From contig CANXME010002409.1 in the NCBI GenBank assembly GCA_948144175.1, positions 2,085,001 through 2,149,000 of the forward strand: a DNA stretch of 64,000 nt, read 5' to 3'. This DNA comes from Closterium sp. NIES-65. Taxonomy: Eukaryota; Streptophyta; Zygnematophyceae; Desmidiales; Closteriaceae. This document shows, piece by piece, positions 31,976 through 42,019 of the stretch. Every line of letters starts with the position of its first letter. Within the stretch, counting starts at the first letter, position 1. Position numbers and translations under genes: made by a program. Below the pieces are notes generated by a model. The model was not told where the DNA came from and did no database searches. It worked only from the letters and a program-made list of their open reading frames with translations.

Positions 31976-34561
31976 TGTGTTCTCCTGCTTCACACAAACA
32001 TGCATTCCGGCTCGACTCGACTCACCCACACACGTGCGGTTGGCTGTGAGGAACGGCCGCTCACACACGCACTTGGCCGTGCCTCCCATAGGCAACACAG
32101 CGCAAGGCCTTTCCCTCACACTGCATGCGCGCATTCTGAGTCGACTTGAGAATAAGCCTCACTCACCCACGCACGTGCTCTCCTGCTCCACTCACCCACG
32201 CACGTGCGGTTGGCTGTGAGGAACGGCCGCTCACACACGCACTTGGCCGTGCCTCCCAACGCGCGGCACTTGGCCTTTCCCGCACACTGCATGCGCGAAC
32301 ACACGTGCTGGGACGGAGGCCGGCTGGGTATAGGGGGATGGCTATGGGACGGAGGGCGCGATCGGGAGGGTGGGCGGCGGGGGGCAGGGGTGCGTTTGGG
32401 GGAAGGGGGAGGTTTGGGGGAGGGGGTGCGTTTGGGGGAGGGGGTGCGTTTGGGGGAGGGGGTGCGTTTGGGGGAGGGGGTGCGTTTGGGGGAGGGCGGA
32501 GGTTTGGGGGAGGGAGGCCGTATGCGGGAGGACGGAGGGGCGCGGGAGGGTGGGCGGCGAGGGGAGGGTGGCGGGCGTTTGGGGGAGGGTGGAAGTTTTG
32601 GGGGGAGTGGACGTTTGGGGGAGGGGGAAAGCTTGGGGGAGGGGGAACGTCTGGGGGAGGGGGAAGGCTTGCGGGAGGGAGGCGGGCGGCGGGAAGAGGG
32701 GGGAGGGGAGGTGCCTGGATTGGAAGGGGAATGGGAAGTTGGAGGGAATGGGGAATGAATATGGGAGAACAAAGGAAGAGAAATGCAGTCAAGGTGAGGT
32801 GAGGGAGGAGCAGGAAAGCAATGGGACTTGCAAAAATCGTTGGCAGTTACTCCGAAGAAATACACGCACGGAATGCACACATGATGTGATGTATCACCCG
32901 AATCATCATCACCATCTTACCCCGTCTAGGTGGCTGCTTAGGCCTTGTGCTCCCACCACCTTTGCCTTTTCCGCTTCCACTTCCGCCGCTATCCCAGCTC
33001 CCATCATCAATAGGTGTTGCCTCCCACCCCCCGTTGTCATCCCCATACCCGTCATCATACCCCCCATCATTTCCCCCATTCCCTCCCCCTTTCCCTCCCC
33101 CTTTCCCTCCCCCTTTTCCTCCCCCTTTCCCTCCCCCATTCCCGCCCCCTTTTCCTCCCGCTTTGCCTCCCGCCTTTCCTCCCTTTTTCCCACTAACCCC
33201 CAGTTTACTCCTTTCCCCCAATTTCCTTGTACTTTCCCCCACCGCCCCGCCCCCCGCCTTCCCCCCTCCCCCTTCCGCCAACTGCTGGTGGTTTGAGGGG
33301 GAGGGGGAAGAGGGCAGGCGCAGAAGGTTGGGGGAAGAGCCGCTGATCTGGGGAGGTTGGGGGCGTTGGGGTAAATGGGGGGTAGAGGAGGAGGAGGAGG
33401 AGGAGGAGGAGGAGGAGGAGGAGGAGGAGGAGGAGGAGGAGGAGGAGGAGGAGGAGGAGGAGGAGGAGGAGAAGTGTGATAGAGGGTGGGGCACGGGTAC
33501 GGGCCACCTCATTAGGTTCGGTGAAGCTTGTAGAATTGGTGCGTTGGGTAGGTTCGATCGGTTTAATATATTTGTCTTGGTAAGGATGCACGCAGCCGAG
33601 GAGTTGTGTCGAAAAGGGGACTGTAACGAGCAATGAGTGTTAGGCGGGCACAACGTTAATGCGCAGGGGACTGCTCACGAGAAGTAAGGGAGAAAAGCAG
33701 GGGGGAGGAGGGAAGGGGGGCAGGAGGGGTTTGAGGGGGGGAACGGGAGGAAAGAGGAGAGATGAGAGGAGGAACCAGGAGTGGAATAATCTCAATCCCA
33801 CCCCACGGATGTGAGAGAGTTTGTTTGTTTGATTGCAGCTAAATGGACTGATTTCGCCTGTTTCAAAAAAGAAATCGCAAGCAAAGAATTAACAAAAACA
33901 GGATTAAAAAAAACAACATATGTAGTGCACTTTTGGCCGTTACCTCTGCACTGACGGCCGTTACCTCTGCACTGACGGCCGTTACCTCTGCAGTGATGCC
34001 CGTTACCTCTGCACTGACGGCCGTCAGTGACGAACGGCGGGTTGCAGGCGCAGTGAGGCCTGTGCTTGCGCACCTCGCACACGCGGTTTACAGGGCAGGC
34101 GCGCACACGGCAGGGGTCTGCGGAAGGAGATGGGGCGGGGAGAGAGACGGGGGGAGAGACAGGGTTGGGGATGGACGAGAGATGGGGGAGGCGAGGAAGA
34201 GTGTGGCACGGGACCATTGCTAGTAGTTGCTACTATGATAGTAGCAACTACTAGCAACTGCTAGCAACTACCAGTACTGTTTTTCACTGCATCTGCAATG
34301 TAAACCCGTGGCACTACCTCGACTGCTTTCGAAGTGCCATAATAGTCGACGCAACTCCGTAGTGTTATCTCGACTGCTCGGAGGCGCCGCGGAGTCGGAA
34401 CGCGTCGCAGGCGCCGCGACACGCTGGAAGAGCGCGAACGCCAGTAGCGCCACGCGCAGGAAGGATGGAGAGGATTGAAGAAACGGCCTGGACGGCCGGG
34501 ATGGCAGACATAAGCGCCGCACCGTGCGGCGCGTGCCGCGGCGAGGGCAGCGAGCTGACAT
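29861..34561 (-). CDS. Secreted or membrane-anchored multi-EGF-like protein (3' end unresolved)
   Basis: Exons 34561-34318, 34117-34007, 33526-32921, 32714-32196, 31138-31028, 30344-30240 and 29971-29861 all join in phase 1, as is typical of EGF exon shuffling. Exon 1 starts MSARCPRRG and has a hydrophobic segment (FLRVALLAFALF, residues about 35-46) as signal or anchor. Exon 2 is an EGF module (DPCRVRACPVNRVCEV...). Exon 3 is low-complexity: about 30 Ser, then KGGG repeats. Exon 4 is a Pro-rich SPKRTP linker plus EGF (CVCERPFLTANRTCVG). Exon 5 is DPCTVTRCPEYSDCRVVG..., exon 6 a degenerate module lacking a Cys, and exon 7 CEAVQCGANAACVVLQG.... Spacing C-4-C-5-C-8-C-1-C-10/11-C is clear in four modules. 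An extracellular matrix or adhesion role is only inference. The acceptor of exon 3 is the weakest junction, and no stop-bearing last exon was identified. Confidence 0.72.
30400..30745 (-). pseudogene. Three decayed copies of EGF exon 6
   Basis: Copies at about 30405-30485, 30545-30625 and 30690-30745 repeat QLCPSNT(V/L)CIHLTPRAFTC or pieces of it. Two share a 4-base CTGT duplication that breaks the entry phase. The reading then runs into stops such as the TAG after TGTGTTTTT. Confidence 0.7.
31135..31530 (-). pseudogene. Decayed copies of EGF exon 5
   Basis: A copy near 31200-31272 reads DPCTVTRCPVYSDCRAVGWG and then diverges. A more eroded one near 31470-31530 begins DPCEATTCLVWAD. The palindrome remnant at 31390-31405 lies between them. 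Confidence 0.6.
31390..31405. repeat. Seam palindrome remnant with decayed direct repeats
   Basis: TTTGAGTCGACTCAAA. Related sequence AAAGAA(A)GGGTTG.TATGGGGCCG and its surroundings occur on both sides (about 31317-31380 and 31402-31455). Confidence 0.75.
31758..31785. repeat. 28-bp perfect palindrome inside a decayed EGF exon 4 copy
   Basis: The usual 24-bp palindrome extended by GT/AC on each side. Compared with the intact exon 4 tail (GCCAACCGCACGTGCGTGG), the decayed copy here has the palindrome between GCCAACC and GTGCGTGG. Confidence 0.9.
31765..32190 (-). pseudogene. Decayed copies of EGF exon 4
   Basis: A copy at about 32036-32125 retains CVCERPFLTANRTCVG and its donor, but a one-base shift near the Cys-rich start breaks the frame. 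An older copy at about 31750-31860 is split by the palindrome. The donor junction itself is duplicated again at 32161-32180. A weak palindrome (TTCTGAGTCGACTTGAGAA, 32134-32152) marks the join. Confidence 0.75.
31891..31970. repeat. (CA)n microsatellite
   Basis: Roughly 40 uninterrupted CA dinucleotides. Confidence 0.98.
32385..32714 (-). repeat. Pro-rich coding repeat (SPKRTP) of the EGF-like gene
   Basis: 18-bp units encoding (S)P(S)PKRTP, at least four of them identical, within exon 4. They resemble cell-wall hydroxyproline-rich linkers. Confidence 0.8.
33385..33472. repeat. (GAG)n trinucleotide tract
   Basis: About 29 GAG units. On the minus strand it encodes the poly-Ser run in exon 3 of the EGF-like gene. 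Confidence 0.97.
33940..34022 (-). repeat. 21-bp tandem repeat of a splice donor
   Basis: Four copies of a unit containing CAGTGCAGAG|GTAACGGCC at and below the end of EGF exon 2. Each copy carries a GT donor. Each extra unit would add seven in-frame residues (NGRQCRG or NGHHCRG). Confidence 0.9.
34219..34255. repeat. 15-bp perfect hairpin in EGF intron 1
   Basis: GCTAGTAGTTGCTAC and its complement separated by seven bases, followed by further CTAGCAACT repeats. Confidence 0.9.
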
Positions 34562-34727
34562 CAGCACTCATTAGTTGCCGCGGTGCGCCGGCCGTCTGCA
34601 CGGGCGGGATGTTTAGAAAAAATTTCGCGAACGACCGCCTGCAAAGGCAGGCGAATGCGAGCTGGCGTCAACGAAAACGCGCTGCGGAGAGTACGTGCTG
34701 CGAACGGTCTCGTAATATTATGATGTC

Positions 34728-34735
34728 TTTAAATA
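34728..34735 (-). promoter_or_regulatory. TATA-like box of the EGF-like gene
   Basis: Minus-strand TATTTAAA about 170 bp upstream of the proposed ATG (34561). Confidence 0.5.
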
Positions 34736-35064
34736 GGAGAGGCTACTCGGCCTTAATAGAAATCTCCTCTACGACTCAAAGAGTATTCTACTAGTCAAGC
34801 TACTACTAGAGTTACTAATGACCGACGCGGGTCCATTCAGGGTGTGGCTGATGGCTGACAGTGGTATTGGTGCGACGCGGACGGAGTAACTATTAACGAG
34901 CGTTGCGTGCGCGGAGTTTCTGGAATTTACCAACAGCAAGCGACGCCGCGTAACGCGCGGTGCCACGACCCGTATCGGCGTGTGACGCTACTGGTAGGCA
35001 GATATGGGGCGCTATGCGAAACGTACAACCTAACTACATGTTCTCTGTTGCGTCCGCTCTTCGA

Positions 35065-35714
35065 GGGTAAGTAGCTTTGGCAGGGGTACTACTAGCGACC
35101 CTGCGCTTTGAAGGAGACTACATGCCCAGTAGCGGGCACTTTCCACCCCTCCGCGCCTCAGACAGGGAAGTTATAGAAACAAGACAGTAATCTTCCCACA
35201 TTCACCCACGTGTCAACAATTTCCAAATCGAATCCAAACTCTGGGTGGCTCGGCTGACACACTGTTCCGAAATCTGATAGGCTACTGTTTCGCGCCCAAA
35301 ATTTCGGAACACAGGCCTGCGTCAGCAGGCAGTGCAATGAGTCAGCGGGCAAGTAAAAAATAAACCCCACATGGAAGGCGTGCAATTCGGGAGGCATCAA
35401 CCCCAAAATTTTAGGGTTGAGGCTCCCGAATGGCATGCAGTCCGATTGGGGTTTATATTGTTTTGCCCGCGGTCAGATTGGTTTAGATTTGGCAGAAGGG
35501 ACAAAAGTCTGTTGCGCACACTTGGTCAGAATGTCCAGTACAGTACGTGGCATGCGAATTGGTGACACGTGGGTGAATGTGGGGAAGATTACTGTCTTGT
35601 TTCTATAACTTCCCTGTCTGAGGCGCGGAGGGGTGGAAAGTGCCCGCTACTGGCAATGTAGTCCTCTTCAAAGCGCAGGGTCGCTAGTAGTACCCCTGCC
35701 AAAGCTACTTACCC
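35065..35714. mobile_element. Non-autonomous Mutator-like (foldback) element
   Basis: 650 bp with long terminal inverted repeats of about 150 bp starting GGGTAAGTAGC. A perfect 9-bp target duplication GCTCTTCGA flanks it (35056-35064 and 35715-35723). An inner hairpin (about 35392-35428) sits near the centre. It has no coding capacity. The 9-bp duplication and long inverted repeats point to the MULE group. Confidence 0.9.
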
Positions 35715-35929
35715 GCTCTTCGATCGAAGAACCGTACGATGCACCCCGTGCAACGAGGAGGAAGGGTGGTGTTGTGCGTTCGGTGGCTTGAGAATACAAT
35801 TTCTCCACCACATTGCACCATATCATATCCATCTTCAACGTCTTGCAATATTTGTAGCCCATCTGTATTTCCAACCTGTGGAACAGTTTCGATGGGCTGG
35901 GTAACTGACAAAACCGAATCGCCACCTGA

Positions 35930-36187
35930 GGAGTACAGTAAAGTGGAGAGTTTTGCTCAATCTCACGGAGTCGCGGTTTGTTTTATTATCGCCACGTTGC
36001 ATGCCTTCGATCGCGTGAGCCGCGATCTGTTTTATTGTTATCACAAACCTCAAAAGAAAATTAGTTCAGTTCTGTACTGCGCTGCCCGGGGGCAAAAAAA
36101 AACCCATTTGGGCCTGGCATGCGTTAGGGAGGCATCAACCCTAAACACCTTGCCTCTAGGTGTTTAGGGTTGGTGCATCCCTAACGC
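35930..36187 (-). repeat. Dispersed repeat, copy 1, ending in a 29-bp hairpin
   Basis: Reverse-complement similarity to 60118-60335, including GTGATAACAATAAAACAGAT and GCATCCCTAACGC. Its right end is a hairpin with arms 36121-36149 and 36159-36187. The LINE 3' end follows directly. Confidence 0.8.
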
Positions 36188-36358
36188 TTAAGGTTATTTT
36201 ATTGATCGTAATCAATGTACAAGTCATATAGCATAGAGCTGTCTAAAAATATGGCCAGAGTGGCTAGCATCCCATAAGGAGCACGTGGATCACACGTTAT
36301 TTCCTTGTCCGGAGGATAACCGCCAGCGACCTGGGGAGACGCTCTATGTAGAGGCTGT

Positions 36359-39300
36359 CTACGAGGGTCGAAAAGGGTTCCCCAAGAGCCATGAGAATCT
36401 GAGGTTGGGGTGAATGGATGGTATACCGTGTCGGTCAAAGAGGAGGAAGCGGAGATCCTGTGCTCGCTTGATGCTGGAGGATGTGCGTTGTCGCTTTTTG
36501 GGAGATTGGCGTCGGCTTCTCCATATCAGAAGCTTGAAGGCGATAAGGAACTGGGCAAGAATCGGCTGCAGGATCTCAAATTTCGAGGAGGAGGAGTTGT
36601 GGTTCCTGTGGGTGCAGCGTGCCTGCCACAGTGTCTTAACCGCTGCTCCCACTAGTAGGCTCCAAGATGGGGACTGTCCTACCCGTGACTGTATTGGGAA
36701 GAAGATGTGCTCGGCGGTGGTTGTTTGTCCAAGGTGGCGGTCAGCGACTGTGCGAAGGGCCGAGCTGACGTTGCGGGCGGAGGAGCATTCGAAGAAAATG
36801 TGCGGTATTGTCTCGACGACCGCGGCTGGGCAGCGAGGGCAGATCCCCCTGTCATCAAAGTATTGGAAGCGAGACCCTGAGGGAAGGGTGAGTGTGTAGA
36901 ATTTGAAAAGGATGTCCCGCTGGCGGCTCGGCTGATCCCTGAGAAACGAATGTGTAAGGTCAGGGAGAGGAGGAGGAGGGACGGTGAGGTCGCGGGTCCA
37001 TCGGAGGTGGTGAGTTAGTGGTTGTGCTGAGTAGAGGAGGCGGCGGATGTCGGCGATGCTGGGGGTGCCATCCTGCAGTAGTCCTAACCTAGCCCCTAAC
37101 CTAGCCAGCGGCCCTGCGAGCCACCGTTCCCTGACGTACACCTCCACGAGATCCTGTAGGCGAAAGAGTCCAGTGGCTGCAGGGGCACGGGCGATGAGTT
37201 TATTTGGCGAGACATGGTGGATAGTAGCCGAGACGGAGGAGGGGGGGGTGAAGGATACAACTTGGAGAGCGAGAGGAGATGCGGTGTAGATGTCTTCCGA
37301 GAGCGTGAACCAATCTCCTGGGGATGCAGAAGAAGCGTATGGGGTTCGAAGGGCGGCCCACCAAGGTGGTTTAATAGCCTTGATAAGCTCTGGGAGGATG
37401 CGTTTTGCGTCTGCGTGGAATTCCTCCGGGAGTTGGGAGCAAAATTCTTCGGCAGAGATAGGACTGACATGCAAGTTGTGGATTCGGACAATGTGTCCGA
37501 TGCGGAATTGCCCTGTAAAGAGGAAGCGTTCGTGTTGGCGGGTGCCAAAAGGCCGATTGTCAGGTTTGAGGATTGACCGGTTGAAGGCGATTGGTTCGGT
37601 GAGGATATAATGCATGCGTAAGGGGGGGCCATGAATGACTAGCGGAAGGGAGAGGAGGGCTTTTAATTCGTCCAGCGCCCGAGGGGGGATGAAGGTGGGG
37701 AGATAATCTCGTTCGAGGATGGCTTTGTGGGAGAGTAGACCGTGCAGTCCGAAGGGGAACGGGGTCAAGGTACGTGCTACTTCCTCGGAGGGGGTTGGTC
37801 CAAAACTGCGCAGGGCGCGCTGAATAGCAAGAGCTTTGACTTGTATAGATGGTGCGATCGCACCGATCCCGCCGTCTTGGGGGGAGTTGTACAGGAGACC
37901 TTTGGAAATGAGGCGTTGAGCGAGGCCGTCTTGTTTATGTTTCGATGACGAGAGAAAGTTCCCAACAGACATATCAAGGCGTATGATTATGTCTGGTGGG
38001 ACGGGTTGAAAGCGTCCAGGAAAAGAAAGGACTGTGTTGAGAAAGATCGAGGAAAGGTATTTGCGGCACGTGGCAGTGGCGTGTAGGGCTGCCAAGAATT
38101 TGGCGGTGGTTTGTATGCGCGTGAGAGCCTTGTTCCAGGTGGTGGAGCCAGGGTGTAACCGCTCGACGTAGATTCCGAGGATGCGTTCTGCCTCATTGGG
38201 GGCTCGGATGGGTATAATCCCGGCATGAGCAAGGTCAGCAGGGGGAATATTGAATGGAAGTATGGAGCACTTGTTCCAGTTGGGGACCTCACCAGAGACC
38301 GATCCAAAAACGCCGAGCATCAGTACAACTTGTCCGAGCTCTGCATCCGAGGTAAGAAAAAGGGTGACATCGTCCGCGTAGCACGCCATGAGGCGGCGCT
38401 GAGTGGAGGACAAGGCGAAACCGGGAAGGGAGAGGGACATGTAGCGGTGGAAGATCTCGATGACGCAGACGAAAAGCAAGGGGGCCAGTGGGCAGCCCTG
38501 TCGGACACCAGTCCGGACGGGGAAGGTTGGGCCGAACATGTTGTTAACTGAGACGCGTGTGTATGTTTCGGAGTGCATTAGACGGACCCAGTGGATAAAG
38601 GGTGCGGGGAGCCCCAGGACAGATAAGGCCTGGAGGAGGAAAGATCTGTTGACGAGGTCGTAAGCCTTGCGAAAGTCCACCGTAAGAGCAAGAAGGGGGG
38701 ATGAGGAGAAGGCCGCCCAGTCCATGATGTCAAGGGTATCGTTGATCGTGTCTCCGATTTTCCTGTGCTTGATGAAAGCGGTTTGAGATGGGTGGATGAG
38801 CTGGGGGAGAAAGAGCTGGAGGCGGTTAGCAAGGCATAGCGCGAGGACCTTGTAGTCAGCGTTCATGAGGGTGATGGGTCGGAGGTTTTCCACTAGCGAG
38901 GAGTCCCCCCTTTTAGGGATAAGGACGGTTCGTCCGGTCAGCATGGACGGAGGGAGGCGGGAGAGTGGCTGTGGTGGTGAGAGCAGGGAGTGAAAGGCCG
39001 GTGCGAAGCGTGGGGAGTATTGTCGGAAGAGCTCCCCGGGGAGACCGTCTGGGCCAGGGGTTTTTCCTCGTGAAAGAGAGAGAAGAGCCTTTCCAATTTC
39101 AGCTAGGGAAAGGGGGGAACTGAGGCGGATGAGTAGGGGGTTCGGGATGGAGGAGGGGGGGATATGTTGCCAGAAGGATGGGTTGCGGGTGACAGGGTTG
39201 CTCCCGCTATAAAGGGCCAGGAAGAAGTTAGAGCACATGTTGGTCATGGTGGAGAGGTCCGAGGTTGTCTGTCCGTTGGGTAGGGTCAAGGAGTTGATGA

Positions 39301-40519
39301 TCGAGCCTTTGATCCGGGAGTTGAGTCCGGAGAGGAGGGAGGAGACTCCCATTTCTCTTTGCCCCTCTACTTTAAATTTAGCCTTGAGCGCGATCTCGGA
39401 GGCTTTCGAGGCTTCATATCTGGCCAGGTGAAGCCGAGCTTGGTCTAGGCGGGAAGATTCGTCCAGATTCAAAGGGGTATACGCTGCTTGCAGTTGTAAT
39501 GAGCCAATGGTGTGTTCCAGATGTGCAGTCGTGCCGTCGACACGACGCTTTTCCTGGTTGGAAAATCTTTTAAAGCTAAGGGTGAGGTCAAGCTTCCATT
39601 CGTCCCAGGAATCTGGGGAAGGGGAGGAGGGGAAGGCTGCTAGGGCGGCATCAATTATTTGTACAGCGTGGGGGCGCGTGAGTAGATGTTGGCGTAGTCG
39701 CCAGGGACGGGGGGCTACTGTGGGGTTGGTGAAACAGAGCGAGCAGAGGGGGGCATACAAGTGATCCGTGATAGTCCTGCGGGTTTGGAGGTACGGGCTA
39801 GCAACGAGCCGGGGGAGGAAGGTTCGGGAGATGTAAGTTCTGTCGAGACGAGAGGAAGTGGGCGGGGTCACTGTGTTGTGGCGTTGCCTGCCAAAGAAGG
39901 AGAAAACGTCGTTAGGCGTGGGGTGGAGTGCACGGAATGTGTCGACCAGCGAGTGAGTATCCATGAGTTTGGCGAAGGAAGCTCCTTCTCGACATTCGTG
40001 ATCTTTAGGGGGGCGGTTTCTGTCGTTAGGAAGGATGACCGAGTTGAAGTCTCCGGCGAGCATGGATGCGGAGGCAGCGGTGGGAGTTTCCAGCGCCGGG
40101 ACAAGCGTGGTGGTCCACCATATTCGACGCTCATAGAATTGTGTGGGTGCATATATGGCTATGAGGCGGATTTGCTCACGGAGATAGTTGAGATGTACAG
40201 AGAGAAGTCTGCCATCAGCAGAGGGAAGCGGGGAGGAAAGGGAGATGGCCCTGTTGAAGGAGAGGATGGAGATGCCTCCGATGAGGGTGGGCCTCCCGCG
40301 AGCGCTGCCAGTTGAGAGCAGCGCCGGGGCGTGAGCATATGCGAGAGGTCGGAATTTAAGAACAAGATTGGGGATTCGGAGGATGAGACGAGTGTCAATG
40401 AGGATGACCAGGTCAGTGGGGGCCGGGAGGCGCGAGAGCCAGGATTTAAGCTCATCCATTTTGCGAGTCTCGTTGATTCCGTTCACATTGATGCATAGGA
40501 TGCGGAGGTGTGTTAACAT
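36359..40519 (-). CDS. LINE ORF2: endonuclease, reverse transcriptase, C-terminal zinc motif
   Basis: Uninterrupted ORF of about 1386 aa from ATG at 40519 (MLTHLRILCINVNGINETRK). The N-terminal apurinic-type endonuclease has AGDFNSVI, SRLDRTYIS and TDHLYAPL within about 235 residues. Reverse transcriptase follows with TPGPDGLPGELF, LTVDFRKAYDLVNRSFL, VRQGCPLAPLLF and YADDVTLF (about residue 715). Near the end CPRCPAAVVETIPHIFFEC forms the CCHC zinc motif of plant LINE proteins. The protein would nick target DNA and copy the element RNA in place. The frame is intact, so this copy could be fairly recent, but its 5' region is broken by Copia-2. Confidence 0.95.
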   Translation of the reverse strand: MLTHLRILCINVNGINETRKMDELKSWLSRLPAPTDLVILIDTRLILRIPNLVLKFRPLAYAHAPALLSTGSARGRPTLIGGISILSFNRAISLSSPLPSADGRLLSVHLNYLREQIRLIAIYAPTQFYERRIWWTTTLVPALETPTAASASMLAGDFNSVILPNDRNRPPKDHECREGASFAKLMDTHSLVDTFRALHPTPNDVFSFFGRQRHNTVTPPTSSRLDRTYISRTFLPRLVASPYLQTRRTITDHLYAPLCSLCFTNPTVAPRPWRLRQHLLTRPHAVQIIDAALAAFPSSPSPDSWDEWKLDLTLSFKRFSNQEKRRVDGTTAHLEHTIGSLQLQAAYTPLNLDESSRLDQARLHLARYEASKASEIALKAKFKVEGQREMGVSSLLSGLNSRIKGSIINSLTLPNGQTTSDLSTMTNMCSNFFLALYSGSNPVTRNPSFWQHIPPSSIPNPLLIRLSSPLSLAEIGKALLSLSRGKTPGPDGLPGELFRQYSPRFAPAFHSLLSPPQPLSRLPPSMLTGRTVLIPKRGDSSLVENLRPITLMNADYKVLALCLANRLQLFLPQLIHPSQTAFIKHRKIGDTINDTLDIMDWAAFSSSPLLALTVDFRKAYDLVNRSFLLQALSVLGLPAPFIHWVRLMHSETYTRVSVNNMFGPTFPVRTGVRQGCPLAPLLFVCVIEIFHRYMSLSLPGFALSSTQRRLMACYADDVTLFLTSDAELGQVVLMLGVFGSVSGEVPNWNKCSILPFNIPPADLAHAGIIPIRAPNEAERILGIYVERLHPGSTTWNKALTRIQTTAKFLAALHATATCRKYLSSIFLNTVLSFPGRFQPVPPDIIIRLDMSVGNFLSSSKHKQDGLAQRLISKGLLYNSPQDGGIGAIAPSIQVKALAIQRALRSFGPTPSEEVARTLTPFPFGLHGLLSHKAILERDYLPTFIPPRALDELKALLSLPLVIHGPPLRMHYILTEPIAFNRSILKPDNRPFGTRQHERFLFTGQFRIGHIVRIHNLHVSPISAEEFCSQLPEEFHADAKRILPELIKAIKPPWWAALRTPYASSASPGDWFTLSEDIYTASPLALQVVSFTPPSSVSATIHHVSPNKLIARAPAATGLFRLQDLVEVYVRERWLAGPLARLGARLGLLQDGTPSIADIRRLLYSAQPLTHHLRWTRDLTVPPPPLPDLTHSFLRDQPSRQRDILFKFYTLTLPSGSRFQYFDDRGICPRCPAAVVETIPHIFFECSSARNVSSALRTVADRHLGQTTTAEHIFFPIQSRVGQSPSWSLLVGAAVKTLWQARCTHRNHNSSSSKFEILQPILAQFLIAFKLLIWRSRRQSPKKRQRTSSSIKRAQDLRFLLFDRHGIPSIHPNLRFSWLLGNPFRPS

Positions 40520-41394
40520 GGCAATGACGTGAAGGCCACCGCACGGGCGATTGTGCGAATCCACGGCCTGAGCAAGTGTTTTAGCTGGTGAGTGTAAGGG
40601 GAGGAGGTGGGGTCAATAGGGGATGCTCGGCGTGTCCACGGCCTGGGGGGAAAGTTGTAACGTGGAGTGCTTGGGACAGGCGAGAGGCCAGTGGTACGTG
40701 TGTCCTGAGCTATGGGGTGACTAATATGATGGACGTGTTTCCAGTTACAGATTTGACTTGTGTTGGAGTGGATAGTGAGTTGTAGGTCAAGATTTATTAA
40801 GCATCGACAAGAGGAGCATTTTAAACGAGGTTGCATGAGGAGGCTTGCGACGTTGTGCCGCCTGGCAGGCAAGCAAGGGGCAGTGGAGCCTACTGGGGGA
40901 GGAGGCAGGGGTGGGTGTCTGTCCATTGGTTGAGATCGTGTTAGGAAGTAGATGTAGCAAGGAAGGCTGCCGGTAACGCAGAGTGAGCGGAGGGGACTGG
41001 AGCGCCATAGTCCAAGGTAAAATAGATGCAAAAAGAGGTAAACCGAGGACTCGGGGTGGGGCTTGTCCATACAGTTGCGAAGGAATGTGGGCAGGCTAAA
41101 GCAAGAGGGGTGTGTGTGGGTGTACCGGTATTGGTGTAATATTTGGAGCAAGGGTTTGTGCGTACAATATACTGCTGATTGGTTACATTTGCACAGAGTG
41201 GCTAAGGTCTGTCAAACATTATATATGTTGTTGTAGTTGTTTAGGCTACAGTGGGTTAGCCTATAGGGGGTACACATTCCTAGATTTTGATACTTGTACT
41301 CATTTTCACTCTTAGTTCATTCATTCTTGTTCAACATGGTATAGAGCAGGTCCTTCCTAGGACCGATTTTTTAGGGCCCACCACTACCTACCTA

Positions 41395-41975
41395 CCTACC
41401 TGCGCCCTAGGGCGCCTCGGCTTTCACGCCCCTAGAGGCCCCGTCGGCCCCGCGCTCTCGCACCTAGAGGCCTCGGTCGGCCCCGCGCTCGCTTTTAGAG
41501 GCCCCGAATCGGCCCCGCGCTTACCCCTAGAGGCCTGCGTCGGCCCCGCGCTCGTCCTTACCGGCCCCGATCGGCCCCGCGCTCGTCCCTCACGGCCCCG
41601 ATAGGCCCCGCGCTCGCCCTTAGAGGCCCAAGTCGGCCCCGCGCTCGTCCCTTATGGCCCCGATCGGCCCCGCGCTCGTCCCTCACGGCCCCGATAGGCC
41701 CCGCGCTCGCCCTTAGCACCCACGTCGGCCCCGCGCTTGCCCTTAGCACCCACGTCGGCCCCGCGCTCGTCCCTCACGGCCCCACCCGCTCCCCGCGCTC
41801 GCCCTTAGCGACCCCGAACGGCCCCACCCAGACCGAGCAGCCCGGACCGAGCCGACCCGAGCCGCCCAGCCCTAACGGAACCGAGCCGCCCGACCCGAGC
41901 CGCTAGCCCTAACCGACCCGAGCCGCCCGAACCGAGCCGCGTCGCCCGACCCGACCTGTACCGAGCCGCGCTGCC
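41395..41975. repeat. Copia-2 leader GC-rich array
   Basis: Repeated CGGCCCCGCGCTCG(C/T)CC(T/C)TA units, then GAGCCG(C/A)CCGA-type units, between the primer-binding site and the gag ATG. Confidence 0.85.
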
Positions 41976-42019
41976 CTACCTACCCTACTGCTCCTACTGC
42001 TTTTCCTACTGCTGCTACC

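Noticed and set aside
31820-32219. Thr/His and Cys/Val ORFs over the (CA)n tract
   Set aside because: Microsatellite translation, no other support.
32947-33636. Plus-strand Pro-rich/poly-Glu ORF
   Set aside because: Antisense of EGF exon 3 (KGGG and poly-Ser). The minus-strand exon has splice borders in the right phase.
40513-41151. Minus-strand ORF of 212 codons upstream of LINE ORF2
   Set aside because: It overlaps ORF2, lacks any recognised domain, and its composition resembles spacer.
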